DNA of 64,000 nt. Source: JAITWN01 sp050486285. GTDB taxonomy: Bacteria; Pseudomonadota; Gammaproteobacteria; SZUA-140. Below the pieces are notes generated by a model. That model ran no database searches. It saw only the letters and a list, made by a program, of their open reading frames with translations, and was not told where the DNA came from. Every line of letters starts with the position of its first letter. The stretch's first letter is position 1. The stretch spans positions 62,001 through 126,000 of the forward strand of contig JBJHCZ010000006.1 of the NCBI GenBank assembly GCA_050486285.1, read 5' to 3'. Below, one piece after another: positions 48,088-57,244 of this stretch. The position numbers and the translations under genes were made by a program.

Positions 48088-48416
48088 GCAGCAAACGCAA
48101 GTTATTCGATGAGCTGATGGATGGCGTCGCGTCCATGCGCAAGCAGCGTGAGGGCAAGATCACGCTGCGCACTCATAAGGTCGAGAACCTTCCGCCGCTG
48201 GAAGTCGAAGCCGACGTGATTCGCGCGACGCGCGAGCAGTTGCGGGTTTCGCGCGCGGTGTTCGCGCGGCGTCTTCGCGTATCGACGCGCACCCTGGAAA
48301 ACTGGGAACAGGGCCGCGCCCGACCGAACGCCCAGGCAGCAGCTCTGATACTGATGGTGCGGAAGTATCCGGATACCTTCAAAAGACTTCAGGCGCTGGA
48401 TGACCGGAAGGTCTGA
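48084..48416 (+). CDS. XRE-family antitoxin
   Basis: 110 aa from ATG 48084, inside the toxin stop. An N-terminal extension (SSKRKLFDELMDGVASMRKQREGKITLRTHKV) precedes a helix-turn-helix at about 53-95: VIRATREQLRVSRAVFARRLRVSTRTLENWEQGRARPN. This NadS/HigA-like layout pairs with RelE-type toxins. It should neutralise the toxin and repress the operon through the palindrome at 47714. It converges with dctP, 17 bp away. Confidence 0.9.
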   Translation: MSSKRKLFDELMDGVASMRKQREGKITLRTHKVENLPPLEVEADVIRATREQLRVSRAVFARRLRVSTRTLENWEQGRARPNAQAAALILMVRKYPDTFKRLQALDDRKV

Positions 48417-48433
48417 TGCATCGATAACGTCGC

Positions 48434-49516
48434 CTACACCCCCAACGCCCGCGCATACGCCGTCTCCGAAATATCCCGCCACGCATCGTTGATCTTCATG
48501 AAGTCGCTGTAGTGCTTGTAGACCTTCCTGAACACCTCGTCCTTCGCCGCCTCTTCATCGAGCGTTTCCTTCGACAGGCGCCTCAGCTCCCGGATCACAT
48601 CATCGGGGAATGCGTGGACCTCGACGCGCCAGCGTGACTTCAACTCCTCGAGCGCGGCGAGGTTCTTGGCCTCGAACTCCGACAGCATCCACACGTTGCT
48701 CGATGCCGCAGCGTTAGCAACCATCAGTTGCAGGTCGTTCGGCAGACTCTCCCAGGCGCGCTTGTTGACGATCAGCTCGAGCGTCGGACCCGGTTCCTGC
48801 CAGCCGGGATAGTAATAGTTGCGCGCGGCGCGATAGAGACCGAGGCGCAGGTCATGGAACGGGCCGACCCATTCGGCGGCGTCGACGGTGCCGCGCTCGA
48901 GCGCGGTGTAGATCTCGCCGCCGGCGAGCAGGATCGGGTTGACGCCGGCCTTGGCGATGACCTTGCCGCCGAGGCCGGGGATGCGCATGCGCAGGCCCCT
49001 GAGGTCGGACAGCGATTCGATGCGCTTGCGGAACCAGCCGCCCATCTGCACGCCGGTATTGCCCATCGGGAACGGCACGAGGTTGAAGGGCTCGTAGACC
49101 TCGCGCCACAGATCATGGCCGCCGCCGCTGTACAGCCAGGCGTTCATGCCCTGCGCGTTCAGGCCGAACGGCACCGCGGTGAAGAACTGCGCCGCCGGCG
49201 CGCGGCCGGACCAGTAATAGGCGGCGCCGTGGCCCATCTGCACGGTGCCCTGCGACACCGCGTCGAAGGTCTGCAGCGGTGGCACCAGTTCACCGCCGGC
49301 GAAGACCTGGATGTTCAGCCGTCCGCCGCTCATCACGCGTAGTTCGTCGGCGAAGCGCTTGGCGCCGTCCATGAAGATCGGGAAGTTCGGCGGCCAGGTC
49401 GTGACCAGGCGCCAGTTGAAGCGGCCGGCCGGGGCCGAGGCGCCGGCGGCGGCGAGCCCGAGGCCCGCGGCCAGCGCGCCGGCGCCGGCCTTCGTGATCA
49501 GCTCACGACGTTTCAT
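48434..49516 (-). CDS. TRAP transporter periplasmic binding protein (DctP family, TakP-like)
   Basis: 360 aa. The N-terminus MKRRELITKAGAGALAAGLGLAAAG is a Tat-like twin-arginine signal. RLVTTWPPNFPIFMDGAKRFADEL, QMGHGAAYYWSGR, NTGVQMGGWFRK, LRMRIPGLGGKVIAKAG and DAAEWVGPFHD follow the TakP subgroup, whose model binds 2-oxo acids with sodium. It should deliver substrate to the DctQM permease at 44545-46445, although it lies on the opposite strand. The substrate is inferred only from subgroup similarity. Confidence 0.92.
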   Translation of the reverse strand: MKRRELITKAGAGALAAGLGLAAAGASAPAGRFNWRLVTTWPPNFPIFMDGAKRFADELRVMSGGRLNIQVFAGGELVPPLQTFDAVSQGTVQMGHGAAYYWSGRAPAAQFFTAVPFGLNAQGMNAWLYSGGGHDLWREVYEPFNLVPFPMGNTGVQMGGWFRKRIESLSDLRGLRMRIPGLGGKVIAKAGVNPILLAGGEIYTALERGTVDAAEWVGPFHDLRLGLYRAARNYYYPGWQEPGPTLELIVNKRAWESLPNDLQLMVANAAASSNVWMLSEFEAKNLAALEELKSRWRVEVHAFPDDVIRELRRLSKETLDEEAAKDEVFRKVYKHYSDFMKINDAWRDISETAYARALGV

Positions 49517-49619
49517 GTCGGGGAGGTCCCTGTGATACGTAACAGGGTTTCAAGCTTACAGAATTAGCGGTGCAGGATCAAAAGAGGCGGCGGGGTCTTC
49601 GGAATATCACCTCGATCGA

Positions 49620-52463
49620 TCACCGCTGCCCGGAGGCACGGGACTCCAGCATCGAGGCAAGGGCGAGGTTCAGCTTATCCTCGATGCGTTTCTTGAAGTC
49701 GAGGTAATGCACGGTCTGCAGTTGCTCCGCCGAGGCCATGCCGACGATCTCGTGGGCGAGGTCGATGTCGGTGATGTAGATAGGATACAGCGGGCCGTTC
49801 TTGCGCAGTTCGATGATGTGCGCGGCGACACGCTGATACAGTTCCTCGCCGAATTCGAGCGACGAGAATTCATGGTCGTCGATATAGATCGTGAACTCCG
49901 GCTTGCCGCGCGGCGAGAGGCTGGTGATGACCTGGACGTTGAAGTAACGTCCCGCGCCGGCAGGCGCCTCTTCGCGGTGGCGCATCAGCATGCTCTTGCC
50001 GTGATATTTCTTGTGCGCCTGGAACACCTCGATGACCGGATTGCCGGCGGCGGTCTCGTGGCCGGCGGCGACATGCATTGCCTGGCGGGCGTTGATCGCG
50101 CGCAGGAAGCGCACGTACTGGCCGATCAGCAACTGGATATCGGTCTTGGCGACGCGGCGGTGGAACAGCGAGCCGCGTTCGTCGATGAAATACAGATACA
50201 CCGCCTGGCCTTCCTCGACGTAATAGATCTGAATCGCGCCGGCGCGGTTATTCTGGAAGATCATCGGCAGGATGTCGCGGCCGAGCGCGTTGCGATCGAT
50301 GCGCACCGGGCTGAAGGTCGGGAGCGGCTGCGACAGGTACTCGATCAACTCGTTGTAGGAATCGATGCGCTGATGCACGAGATTGTCACCGTCGAGCGAG
50401 AGCGCATGAAACTTCTGCCCGACCAGCAGGATGTAACGCGTCGTCGCATGGTGCGGGTTGTTGCGGTAGAAGCAGTCGACGATGTCGTCGAACAGTTCCT
50501 CGATCCGGCGCGTGATGGTCATGCTCTGCGGCGATGAGTAGCACCAGGCCTTCGCCCGCGGCGGGGCGATGCCGCTCGACGGCGGCGACCAGCGCAGGTA
50601 CGCGGCGAGGCACTCGAACAGGCCTTCGTCGCCGATGTGTGTGTAGCTCAGGACTTCCTGCCAGCTCGTGCGCACGAGCTGTTCGAGGCGGATCACCTGG
50701 TTTTCGCAGACGCCGCCATAGCTCAGCGCGTCGGTCTTGTTGCTGGTCAGGTGCTTGCCTTCGCGAATGCGTTCGGTCATCGGCTGCACGCCGATGTTGA
50801 CGAAGACGTTGAAGTCGGCCGCGCGCGGGGCCTGCGACAGTTCCTCGAAGGTGCTCGGCGGGAGATGCGAGCCGGGAAAGACCTGGTCGAGGCCCTTGAC
50901 GATGGATTGGACCTCGCTCAGCGTCAGCACGCTGTCGCGGGTATACAGCGTGAAGCCGGTCTGTTCGTCGATCAACTGGTTGAGCCAGGCCCAGGTCAGC
51001 AGTTCGAGAATGCTGCGGCTGCGCTTGAGCGGCTTGTTGCCGTTGATGTCCTCGGCCTGGACCTTGCCGCGATAGAGTTCCCATCCGCCCGCCCTGCCGC
51101 CGTTGAGCTGGTGGATCGATAGCTGGTCTTCGCGAACATCCTCGGAGATACCGCGATTGATGATGTCGATCTTGCCGGCCTTGCGCTCGAATGCGGCATA
51201 GAGCTTGCGCCCGAGGATGTTCAGGTCGCTCTGGTTGATGCGCGCGAGCATGTTCTGTGTGCGCGCGAAGCGCGACAGCGAGTGATAGCTCTGGGTCAGC
51301 GCGCTGACCAGACTCTTGCGTTCCTCGAGGACCTCCTGGATCTTCCAGCGGCGGCGGCGGTCCAGCCGCTGCATGATTTCGCGCGTCCAGCCCCAGCTGC
51401 GCGTCAGTTCGGTCATCGCCTCGCGGCGCCAGCTGGCATTGCGCGAGGAGTCGGGGTCGCCGAGGCGCTCGTTGACCTTGAAGTAGAAGCAGCGGCGCAT
51501 CAGCGCAAGACGCTCCTCGTCGTTCTGCTCGCGGAGGTACTGCTCGAGCTTCGCGCTCAGCATGATATAGGGGTCGAGACGGGTCAGGTCGACATGACCT
51601 TCGTGGATCGCCTGCTTGAACTGCAGCGACAGCAGGCCGACGTCGGGATACTCGGCGGCGTAGACCTCCATCAGCATCAGCTTCATCGCCGCCTTGTACG
51701 GCGAGTCGATGCTCTTGTAGAGCTGCCACAACGCGCCGCCGAAGAACTCCTCGGCCGGCGCCCGCGGCAGGCCGCCGAAGTCGAGCGTCTCGTTCTCGCG
51801 CACGACGTCATCCTTGAGCAGGCGCCTGGTACAGGCCTCGTAATCGCCCTCCTCCGCCGGCGGCACCAGCCACCAGATCGGATAGCGTCCGGCGAGCAGG
51901 AGGCCGGTGCGATAGAACTCGTCGAGCAGCAGGTGATGCTGGGCGCTGCCGCTGCTCTCGGCCGACAGCTCGATGACGCGGCCCTCGCGGAACAGCTCGG
52001 TGTTCATCAGGAAGAAGTGCACCTCGAGATCGAACGAGGCGGCCCATTTCTCGATCGCGCGCGTCTTCTGCTGCAGCTCGGCGATCTGTACCACCGACAG
52101 ACCCGGGTCGTGACAGACCCAGATGTCGAAATCGCTCTCGGTCGAATAGGCGATCGTACCGCTGCTGCCCATCAGGAACAGCGAATGGATGTCGTAGCGC
52201 GGCAGGGCACGGCGGCGGTAACTGAAATCGGGGGCGATCTTCGCGGCGCTTTCGAGCAGGCGCTGGCCGGGCGCGAAATCGGAGACACCGACCGGGGCGG
52301 CCTCGGACACGAAGCCGGGCAGGTCCGGATGGTTCACATGGAACAGCAGCGGCAACAGGTCGAGGATCTCGCGCTGTGACTTGCGCAAGGTATCGCGCAT
52401 CCGCGTCAGGCGGTCGCGATTGAAGGCGAGAAAACGTGTCTTGACGGCCCTGAAGTCAGGCAA
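49620..52463 (-). CDS. cyaA: Class I adenylate cyclase
   Basis: 947 aa. The N-terminal nucleotidyltransferase domain has the signature MGSSGTIAYSTESDFDIWVC (98-117), with metal-binding Asp111 and Asp113. FLMNTELFREG and the long helical regulatory C-terminus (ISEDVREDQLSIHQL, KAWCYSSPQSMTITRRIEELFDDIVDCFYRN) are typical. It converts ATP to cAMP, and this class is largely confined to gammaproteobacteria. It lies downstream of argH on the same strand, 144 bp away with a palindrome between. Confidence 0.96.
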   Translation of the reverse strand: MPDFRAVKTRFLAFNRDRLTRMRDTLRKSQREILDLLPLLFHVNHPDLPGFVSEAAPVGVSDFAPGQRLLESAAKIAPDFSYRRRALPRYDIHSLFLMGSSGTIAYSTESDFDIWVCHDPGLSVVQIAELQQKTRAIEKWAASFDLEVHFFLMNTELFREGRVIELSAESSGSAQHHLLLDEFYRTGLLLAGRYPIWWLVPPAEEGDYEACTRRLLKDDVVRENETLDFGGLPRAPAEEFFGGALWQLYKSIDSPYKAAMKLMLMEVYAAEYPDVGLLSLQFKQAIHEGHVDLTRLDPYIMLSAKLEQYLREQNDEERLALMRRCFYFKVNERLGDPDSSRNASWRREAMTELTRSWGWTREIMQRLDRRRRWKIQEVLEERKSLVSALTQSYHSLSRFARTQNMLARINQSDLNILGRKLYAAFERKAGKIDIINRGISEDVREDQLSIHQLNGGRAGGWELYRGKVQAEDINGNKPLKRSRSILELLTWAWLNQLIDEQTGFTLYTRDSVLTLSEVQSIVKGLDQVFPGSHLPPSTFEELSQAPRAADFNVFVNIGVQPMTERIREGKHLTSNKTDALSYGGVCENQVIRLEQLVRTSWQEVLSYTHIGDEGLFECLAAYLRWSPPSSGIAPPRAKAWCYSSPQSMTITRRIEELFDDIVDCFYRNNPHHATTRYILLVGQKFHALSLDGDNLVHQRIDSYNELIEYLSQPLPTFSPVRIDRNALGRDILPMIFQNNRAGAIQIYYVEEGQAVYLYFIDERGSLFHRRVAKTDIQLLIGQYVRFLRAINARQAMHVAAGHETAAGNPVIEVFQAHKKYHGKSMLMRHREEAPAGAGRYFNVQVITSLSPRGKPEFTIYIDDHEFSSLEFGEELYQRVAAHIIELRKNGPLYPIYITDIDLAHEIVGMASAEQLQTVHYLDFKKRIEDKLNLALASMLESRASGQR

Positions 52464-52556
52464 GGCAACCCCCCGGAAAGATCCCGCGACGGAATATTTG
52501 GCCAGCCTGTAGTTATCGGCCAGGGGCGGAAAATGTTACAGCCGTCACAGGAATTC

Positions 52557-52589
52557 GGGGTCAGAGTAGAATTTGTCTACTCTGACCCC
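52557..52589. repeat. GGGGTCAG-family palindrome, copy 8 (argH-cyaA gap)
   Basis: The arms GGGGTCAGAGTAGA (52557-52570) and its complement (52576-52589) surround a 5-nt ATTTG loop. The arm is the same as in copy 4, but the loop differs. It lies 18 bp after the argH stop on the minus strand, where it could mark the end of that transcript. Confidence 0.9.
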
Positions 52590-52607
52590 AACGGGGGTTG
52601 CAGGGGG

Positions 52608-53996
52608 TTACCGGCTTCGGCGCTCGCGGGCTCGGGCGATGGCGGCGCGGACCTGGTTCGGGGCGGTGCCGCCGAGGTGGTCGCGGGCGGCGACCGAGCC
52701 GGTAAGGCTCAGGAACGGGTAGATATCATCGTCAATTTTCGGCGAAAACTCTTTCATCTTCGCGATCGGCAGGTCGACGAGGTCGACCCCGGCGTCGATC
52801 GCGTGGCGAACGGCCTTGCCGACGATCGCATGGGCATCGCGGAACGGCACGCCCTTGCGGACCAGATAGTCGGCGAGGTCGGTCGCGGTCGCGTAGCCCT
52901 TGCGCGCCGATTCGAGCATCGCCTCGCGACGGACGGTCATCGATTCGAGCATGCCGGCGAACACCAGCAGGCAGCCGCGCAGGGTGTCGACGGTGTCGAA
53001 CAGCGGCTCCTTGTCCTCCTGGTTGTCCTTGTTGTACGCGAGCGGCTGGCCCTTCATCAGCGTCAGCAGCGCGACCAGGTTGCCGTGGGTGCGCCCGGAC
53101 TTGCCGCGCACCAGTTCGGGGACGTCGGGGTTCTTCTTCTGCGGCATGATCGAAGAACCGGTGCAATAGCGGTCGGCCAGCTCGACATAACCGAACTGCG
53201 CCGACATCCACAGGATCAGCTCCTCGGAGAAGCGCGACAGGTGCGTCATCAGGAGCGCCGCCGCGGCGCAGAACTCGATCGCGAAGTCGCGATCGCTGAC
53301 CGCGTCGAGCGAGTTCTCGGCGACCGCATCGAAGCCGAGCAGTTGCGCGGTATACGCGCGGTCGATCGGATAGCTGGTGCCGGCGAGCGCCGCGGCGCCG
53401 AGCGGCATCACATTGACGCGGCGGCGGCAGTCGCGCAGGCGCGCGGCGTCGCGCTCGAGCGCCTCGAACCACGCCATCATGTGATGCCCGAAGGTCACCG
53501 GCTGTGCGACCTGCAGGTGCGTGAAGCCGGGCAGGATCGTTTCGGCCTCGCGCTCGGCGATGTCGAGCAGCACATCCTGCAACGCACCCAGCAGCGCGCC
53601 GATCGCGTCGATCTCGTCGCGCAGGTACAGGCGCAGGTCGGTCGCGACCTGGTCGTTGCGCGAGCGGCCGGTGTGCAGCTTCTTGCCGGCCTCGCCGATG
53701 CGCTCGGTCAGCCGCGCCTCGATGTTCATGTGCACGTCCTCGAGCTCGACCAGCCACGCGAACTCGCCGCGCTCGATGTCGGTGCGGATTGCGGTCAGCC
53801 CCTTCTCGATCGCCTCGAATTCGGACGCCTTCAGCACGCCGACGTGCATCAGCATGCGCGCATGGGCGATCGAGCCCTGGATATCGACCTTGTACAGCCG
53901 GCGATCGAAGTCCACCGACGCGCCGAAGCGCTCGACGAAACGGTCCGTCGCCTCGGTAAACCGCCCCGCCCACAGCTTGTCGCCGGTCTTTTCCAT
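52608..53996 (-). CDS. argH: Argininosuccinate lyase
   Basis: 462 aa from ATG 53996 (MEKTGDKLWAGRFTEATDRFVERFGASVDFD); the frame extends to 54206 but is not family-like there. It cleaves argininosuccinate to arginine and fumarate. The superfamily signature GSSIMPQKKNPD is present, with SRNDQVATDLRLYLRDEI and GFTHLQVAQPVTFGHHMMAW. It is divergent from algZ, the same neighbour as in Pseudomonas. Confidence 0.97.
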   Translation of the reverse strand: MEKTGDKLWAGRFTEATDRFVERFGASVDFDRRLYKVDIQGSIAHARMLMHVGVLKASEFEAIEKGLTAIRTDIERGEFAWLVELEDVHMNIEARLTERIGEAGKKLHTGRSRNDQVATDLRLYLRDEIDAIGALLGALQDVLLDIAEREAETILPGFTHLQVAQPVTFGHHMMAWFEALERDAARLRDCRRRVNVMPLGAAALAGTSYPIDRAYTAQLLGFDAVAENSLDAVSDRDFAIEFCAAAALLMTHLSRFSEELILWMSAQFGYVELADRYCTGSSIMPQKKNPDVPELVRGKSGRTHGNLVALLTLMKGQPLAYNKDNQEDKEPLFDTVDTLRGCLLVFAGMLESMTVRREAMLESARKGYATATDLADYLVRKGVPFRDAHAIVGKAVRHAIDAGVDLVDLPIAKMKEFSPKIDDDIYPFLSLTGSVAARDHLGGTAPNQVRAAIARARERRSR

Positions 53997-54092
53997 ATCG
54001 ATTGCGCGCCAGTGCCTTGTTTCCGGCGAAGTATAACCAATGCACCGACCGGCTGACAGCGAGCCTTGGTCGCCGCTGGCGCTGCCATCGCA

Positions 54093-54199
54093 GGTCGTCG
54101 AGGGCTTCACCGTGACGGGACCTTCCGCCGCAGGGATGCGGCGGGGAGCTACACGGACGTATTCACGCGTGTCCCGCCACGGCGAAGTCCCCGACGACC
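54093..54199. repeat. Nested inverted repeat, CGCAGGGATGCG-core family, copy 2
   Basis: The 28-bp arms at 54093-54120 and 54172-54199 match at 24 positions. The core has CCGCCGCAGGGATGCGGCGG (54125-54144), then CTACACGGACGTATTCACG, the same plan and partly the same sequence as at 22794-22840. It lies in the gene-free argH-algZ interval (53997-54327). Confidence 0.85.
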
Positions 54200-54265
54200 C
54201 TGCCACTGAACCCCTGCCGTGACGGCCCTGAACCCGGCCCCTGATCCTGATCGGAGAGCCCGATC

Positions 54266-54293
54266 ACAAGTTTTGGCCCCCCGACGCCGATAA
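54266..54293 (+). promoter_or_regulatory. Sigma-28-like promoter upstream of algZ
   Basis: GCCGATAA at 54286-54293 is a perfect sigma-28 -10 element. ACAAGTTT at 54266-54273 matches the -35 at 6/8, with a 12-bp spacer (one longer than the enteric optimum). It ends 34 bp before the algZ start. The general look, CAAGTTTT then a C-run, resembles the cheY promoter at 24310. Confidence 0.55.
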
Positions 54294-54327
54294 GTTCCTA
54301 ACCGGTTAACCAGGCTCGAATTCCGTC

Positions 54328-55425
54328 GTGACGACCCGCACCGCGAACAGCCCCGCCGAGACCCGCGCGCCGCAGGCTGACGGCGTGTTGCCCGATTTCT
54401 GCAATATCCGCGTCGTCTTCATCATCGTCGTCAGCGCCGAACTGCTCGCCTTCATCCTCGCGCTCGGCGTCGCCGGCGGCACCGCCGAGCGCTGGCATGC
54501 GCTGAGCCTGCTGTCGCTGTTCATCCAGTGGATCGCGCTGTGCTGCACCGCGCTCCTGTGCGTCGGCCGAGGCTGGTTCGAAAGGCTCGGCCCGACCTGG
54601 GCCGGCGGCGCCGCGTGGCTGCTGGTGCTGGCCGTGACCGCGGTGATGAGCGAACTCGTGTTCCTGCTTGGACGCGGCGGCGGGATCGTCGAGTCGATGC
54701 CGACGTTGATCCCGGCCCAGGCCCACGGCGAATTCCTGCTGCGCAATCTCGCGGTCGCCGCGATCTTCGGCGCCGTGATCCTGCGTTATTTCCATGTGCA
54801 GCGCCGCACCCGCCGGACCATCGAGGCCGAGGCCCGCGCCCGCTTCCAGGCCCTGCAGGCGCGCATCCGCCCGCACTTCATGTTCAACAGCATGAACACG
54901 ATCGCGAGCCTGACGCGCAGCGATCCCGCGCTCGCCGAGGAGGTCGTCGAGGACCTCGCCGAACTCTTCCGCATCAGCCTGTCGGACGCGCAGCGGCCGG
55001 GCACGCTGGCCGGCGAAATCGAACTGGTCAGGCGTTATCTGCGCATCGAGGGCCTGCGACTCGGCGATCGCCTGCGCGTCGAAGAGCACCTCGACGGCCT
55101 GCCGCTCGACGCGCGCGTGCCGCCGCTGCTGTTGCAGCCGCTGGTCGAGAACGCGGTCTATCACGGCATCGAACCGCTGCCCGGGGGCGGCGTGATCCGC
55201 ATTGACGGCGAGCTGCGCGACGGCATGATCGCGCTGACGGTGACGAATCCGCTGCCGCCGCCGCGCCCCGAGCGCGACCGCCGCGCCGGTCACCACATGG
55301 CGATCGACAACATCCGCGAGCGTCTGCAACTGCACTTCGGCCGCCGCGGGCGACTGGTCGCCGGGGCCGCCGACGGCCGCTTCAGCGCGCGCGTGGAGTT
55401 CCCGCAGCTCGGGGAGGCGGCATGA
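54328..55425 (+). CDS. algZ: LytS/AlgZ-type sensor histidine kinase
   Basis: 365 aa from GTG 54328. About four to five N-terminal membrane helices (30-155) act as the sensor. The cytoplasmic His_kinase domain has QARIRPHFMFNSMNTIASL, with the phosphorylated His183, and LLLQPLVENAVYHGIE is the N-box of the ATPase part. It pairs with the LytTR regulator encoded next (4-nt overlap). The argH-algZ-algR-hemC order matches Pseudomonas fimS-algR. Confidence 0.92.
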   Translation: MTTRTANSPAETRAPQADGVLPDFCNIRVVFIIVVSAELLAFILALGVAGGTAERWHALSLLSLFIQWIALCCTALLCVGRGWFERLGPTWAGGAAWLLVLAVTAVMSELVFLLGRGGGIVESMPTLIPAQAHGEFLLRNLAVAAIFGAVILRYFHVQRRTRRTIEAEARARFQALQARIRPHFMFNSMNTIASLTRSDPALAEEVVEDLAELFRISLSDAQRPGTLAGEIELVRRYLRIEGLRLGDRLRVEEHLDGLPLDARVPPLLLQPLVENAVYHGIEPLPGGGVIRIDGELRDGMIALTVTNPLPPPRPERDRRAGHHMAIDNIRERLQLHFGRRGRLVAGAADGRFSARVEFPQLGEAA

Positions 55426-56156
55426 AGGTCCTGATTACCGATGATGAGGCGCTCGCCCGCGACCGCCTGCGCCGACTGCTCGGCGAGATCGACGGCCTCG
55501 AGGTCGCCGGCGAGGCCGCCGACGGCCGCCAGTGCCTCGAACAATGCAGCCGGCTCGAGCCCGATGTCGTACTGCTCGACATCCGCATGCCGGGCATCGA
55601 CGGTCTCGAGGCCGCGACCCATCTCGCCGGCTGGGAACGCCCGCCGGCGGTGATCTTCACGACGGCCTACGGCGATCACGCGCTGGCCGCCTTCGAGGCC
55701 CACGCCGTCGACTACCTGCTGAAACCGATCCGCCGCGAACGCCTGCAGCAGGCGCTCGCGCGCGCCCGCGGCCTCAACCGCGCCCAGCTCGACGCGACCC
55801 GCGCAATGAGCGCCGCGGCGCCGCGCAGCCATCTGTGCGTGCGCAGCGGCACGCAGATCCGCCTGATCCCGCTCGACGAGGTGTTGTACTTCCGCGCCGA
55901 CCACAAGTACGTGACCGTGCGCCACGCGGGCGGCGAGGTCCTCATCGAGGACGCGCTGAAGGGCCTCGAAGAGGAGTTCGGCGCGCGCTTCGTGCGCATC
56001 CATCGCAACTGCCTGGTCGCGCGCCGGCGCATCGTCGCGCTCGAACGCGGTCAGGACGGCGCCTGGCACGCGCGCCTCAACGGCAGCGACGAGCGCCTGG
56101 AGATCAGCCGCCGCCACCTCGCCCCCCTCCGCGACGAATTCCGCCGCTACGCCTGA
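55422..56156 (+). CDS. algR: LytTR-family response regulator (AlgR-like)
   Basis: 244 aa. The N-terminal receiver has Asp53 in VVLLDIRMPGIDGLEA and the lysine in YLLKPIRRE. The C-terminal LytTR DNA-binding domain (about 140-240) has LIPLDEVLYFRADHKYVTVR and RFVRIHRNCLVARR. AlgR in Pseudomonas controls alginate and type IV pili; the targets here are unknown. The ATG lies inside the algZ stop. Confidence 0.93.
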   Translation: MKVLITDDEALARDRLRRLLGEIDGLEVAGEAADGRQCLEQCSRLEPDVVLLDIRMPGIDGLEAATHLAGWERPPAVIFTTAYGDHALAAFEAHAVDYLLKPIRRERLQQALARARGLNRAQLDATRAMSAAAPRSHLCVRSGTQIRLIPLDEVLYFRADHKYVTVRHAGGEVLIEDALKGLEEEFGARFVRIHRNCLVARRRIVALERGQDGAWHARLNGSDERLEISRRHLAPLRDEFRRYA

Positions 56157-56165
56157 CCTTCCCGG

Positions 56166-56232
56166 AATTCGGGGTCAGAGGAACAATTCCGGCGATTACT
56201 GATTGCCGGAATTGTTCATCTGACCCCGAATT
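56166..56232. repeat. GGGGTCAG-family palindrome, copy 9 (algR-hemC gap)
   Basis: The arms at 56166-56193 and 56205-56232 match at about 26 of 28 positions: AATTCGGGGTCAGAGG, then AACAATTCCGGC on the left. The GGGGTCAG module is here set inside extra outer pairs (AATTC/GAATT). The inner stem is unlike any other copy. It begins 10 bp after algR. Confidence 0.88.
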
Positions 56233-56311
56233 AGCAATTGCCTGGCTGCGGCCGTGCCCTTAGCATAAGGGTTTCATCCGATTCCCGTTGTTTCACTGGG
56301 TCCGCACAGGC

Positions 56312-57244
56312 ATGGCCGTTCGCCGCATTCGCATCGCAACCCGCAAGAGCCCGCTCGCGCTGTGGCAGGCCGAGCATGTCCGCGAGCGGCTGATCGCGGC
56401 GCATCCGGGACTCGAGGTCGAGCTGATCGGCATGACGACCCAGGGCGACCGCATCCTCGACACCCCGCTGGCGAAGGTCGGCGGCAAGGGCCTGTTCGTG
56501 AAGGAGCTCGAGCAGAGCCTGCTCGAAGGCCGCGCCGATATCGCGGTGCACTCGATGAAGGACGTCCCGGTCGAGCTCCCCGCCGGCCTGCACCTGTCGG
56601 TGATGCTCGTGCGGGAAGAGCCGCGCGATGCGTACGTCTCAAATAAGTACAAAAAATTCAGTGACCTGCCAAAGAACGCCCGGCTCGGCACGTCGAGCCT
56701 GCGGCGCCAGCTCCAGCTCCAGGCCAGGCGCCCGGACCTCGAGATCCTGAGTCTGCGCGGCAACGTCGGTACCCGCTTGCGCCGCCTCGACGAAGGCGAC
56801 TATGACGCGATCATCCTCGCGGGCGCCGGGCTGATCCGCCTCGGGCTCGCGGAGCGCATCGCCGAGATGCTCGCCGTCGATGTCTGCCTGCCTGCGATCG
56901 GCCAGGGCGCGATCGGCATCGAGTGCCGCGCCGACGACCCGGACGTCAATGCCCTGCTCGCGGTACTCGACGACCCCGACACCCATATCTGCGTGCGCGC
57001 CGAGCGCGCGCTGAATAACCGGCTCGAAGGCGGCTGCCAGGTCCCGATCGCCGCGCATGCGGTGCTCGCCGGCGGCACGATCCGCCTCGACGCGCTGGTC
57101 GGCCGCCCCGACGGCAGCGAGATCATCCGCGGTCATGCCAGCGGCGCGGCTCGCGATGCCGAGGCCATCGGCCTCGCGGTCGCCGAGGATCTGCTCGCGC
57201 GCGGCGCCGACGCGGTGCTGAAAAGCGTCTATGCCGGCACATGA
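56312..57244 (+). CDS. hemC: Porphobilinogen deaminase (hydroxymethylbilane synthase)
   Basis: 310 aa from ATG 56312 (MAVRRIRIATRKSPLALWQAEHV); an upstream TTG at 56288 is less family-like. It polymerises four porphobilinogens on a dipyrromethane cofactor bound to Cys242 (RLEGGCQVPIAAHA). KGLFVKELEQSLLEGRADIAVHSMKD and RGNVGTRLRRLD are conserved substrate segments. It overlaps hemD by 14 nt. Confidence 0.97.
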   Translation: MAVRRIRIATRKSPLALWQAEHVRERLIAAHPGLEVELIGMTTQGDRILDTPLAKVGGKGLFVKELEQSLLEGRADIAVHSMKDVPVELPAGLHLSVMLVREEPRDAYVSNKYKKFSDLPKNARLGTSSLRRQLQLQARRPDLEILSLRGNVGTRLRRLDEGDYDAIILAGAGLIRLGLAERIAEMLAVDVCLPAIGQGAIGIECRADDPDVNALLAVLDDPDTHICVRAERALNNRLEGGCQVPIAAHAVLAGGTIRLDALVGRPDGSEIIRGHASGAARDAEAIGLAVAEDLLARGADAVLKSVYAGT

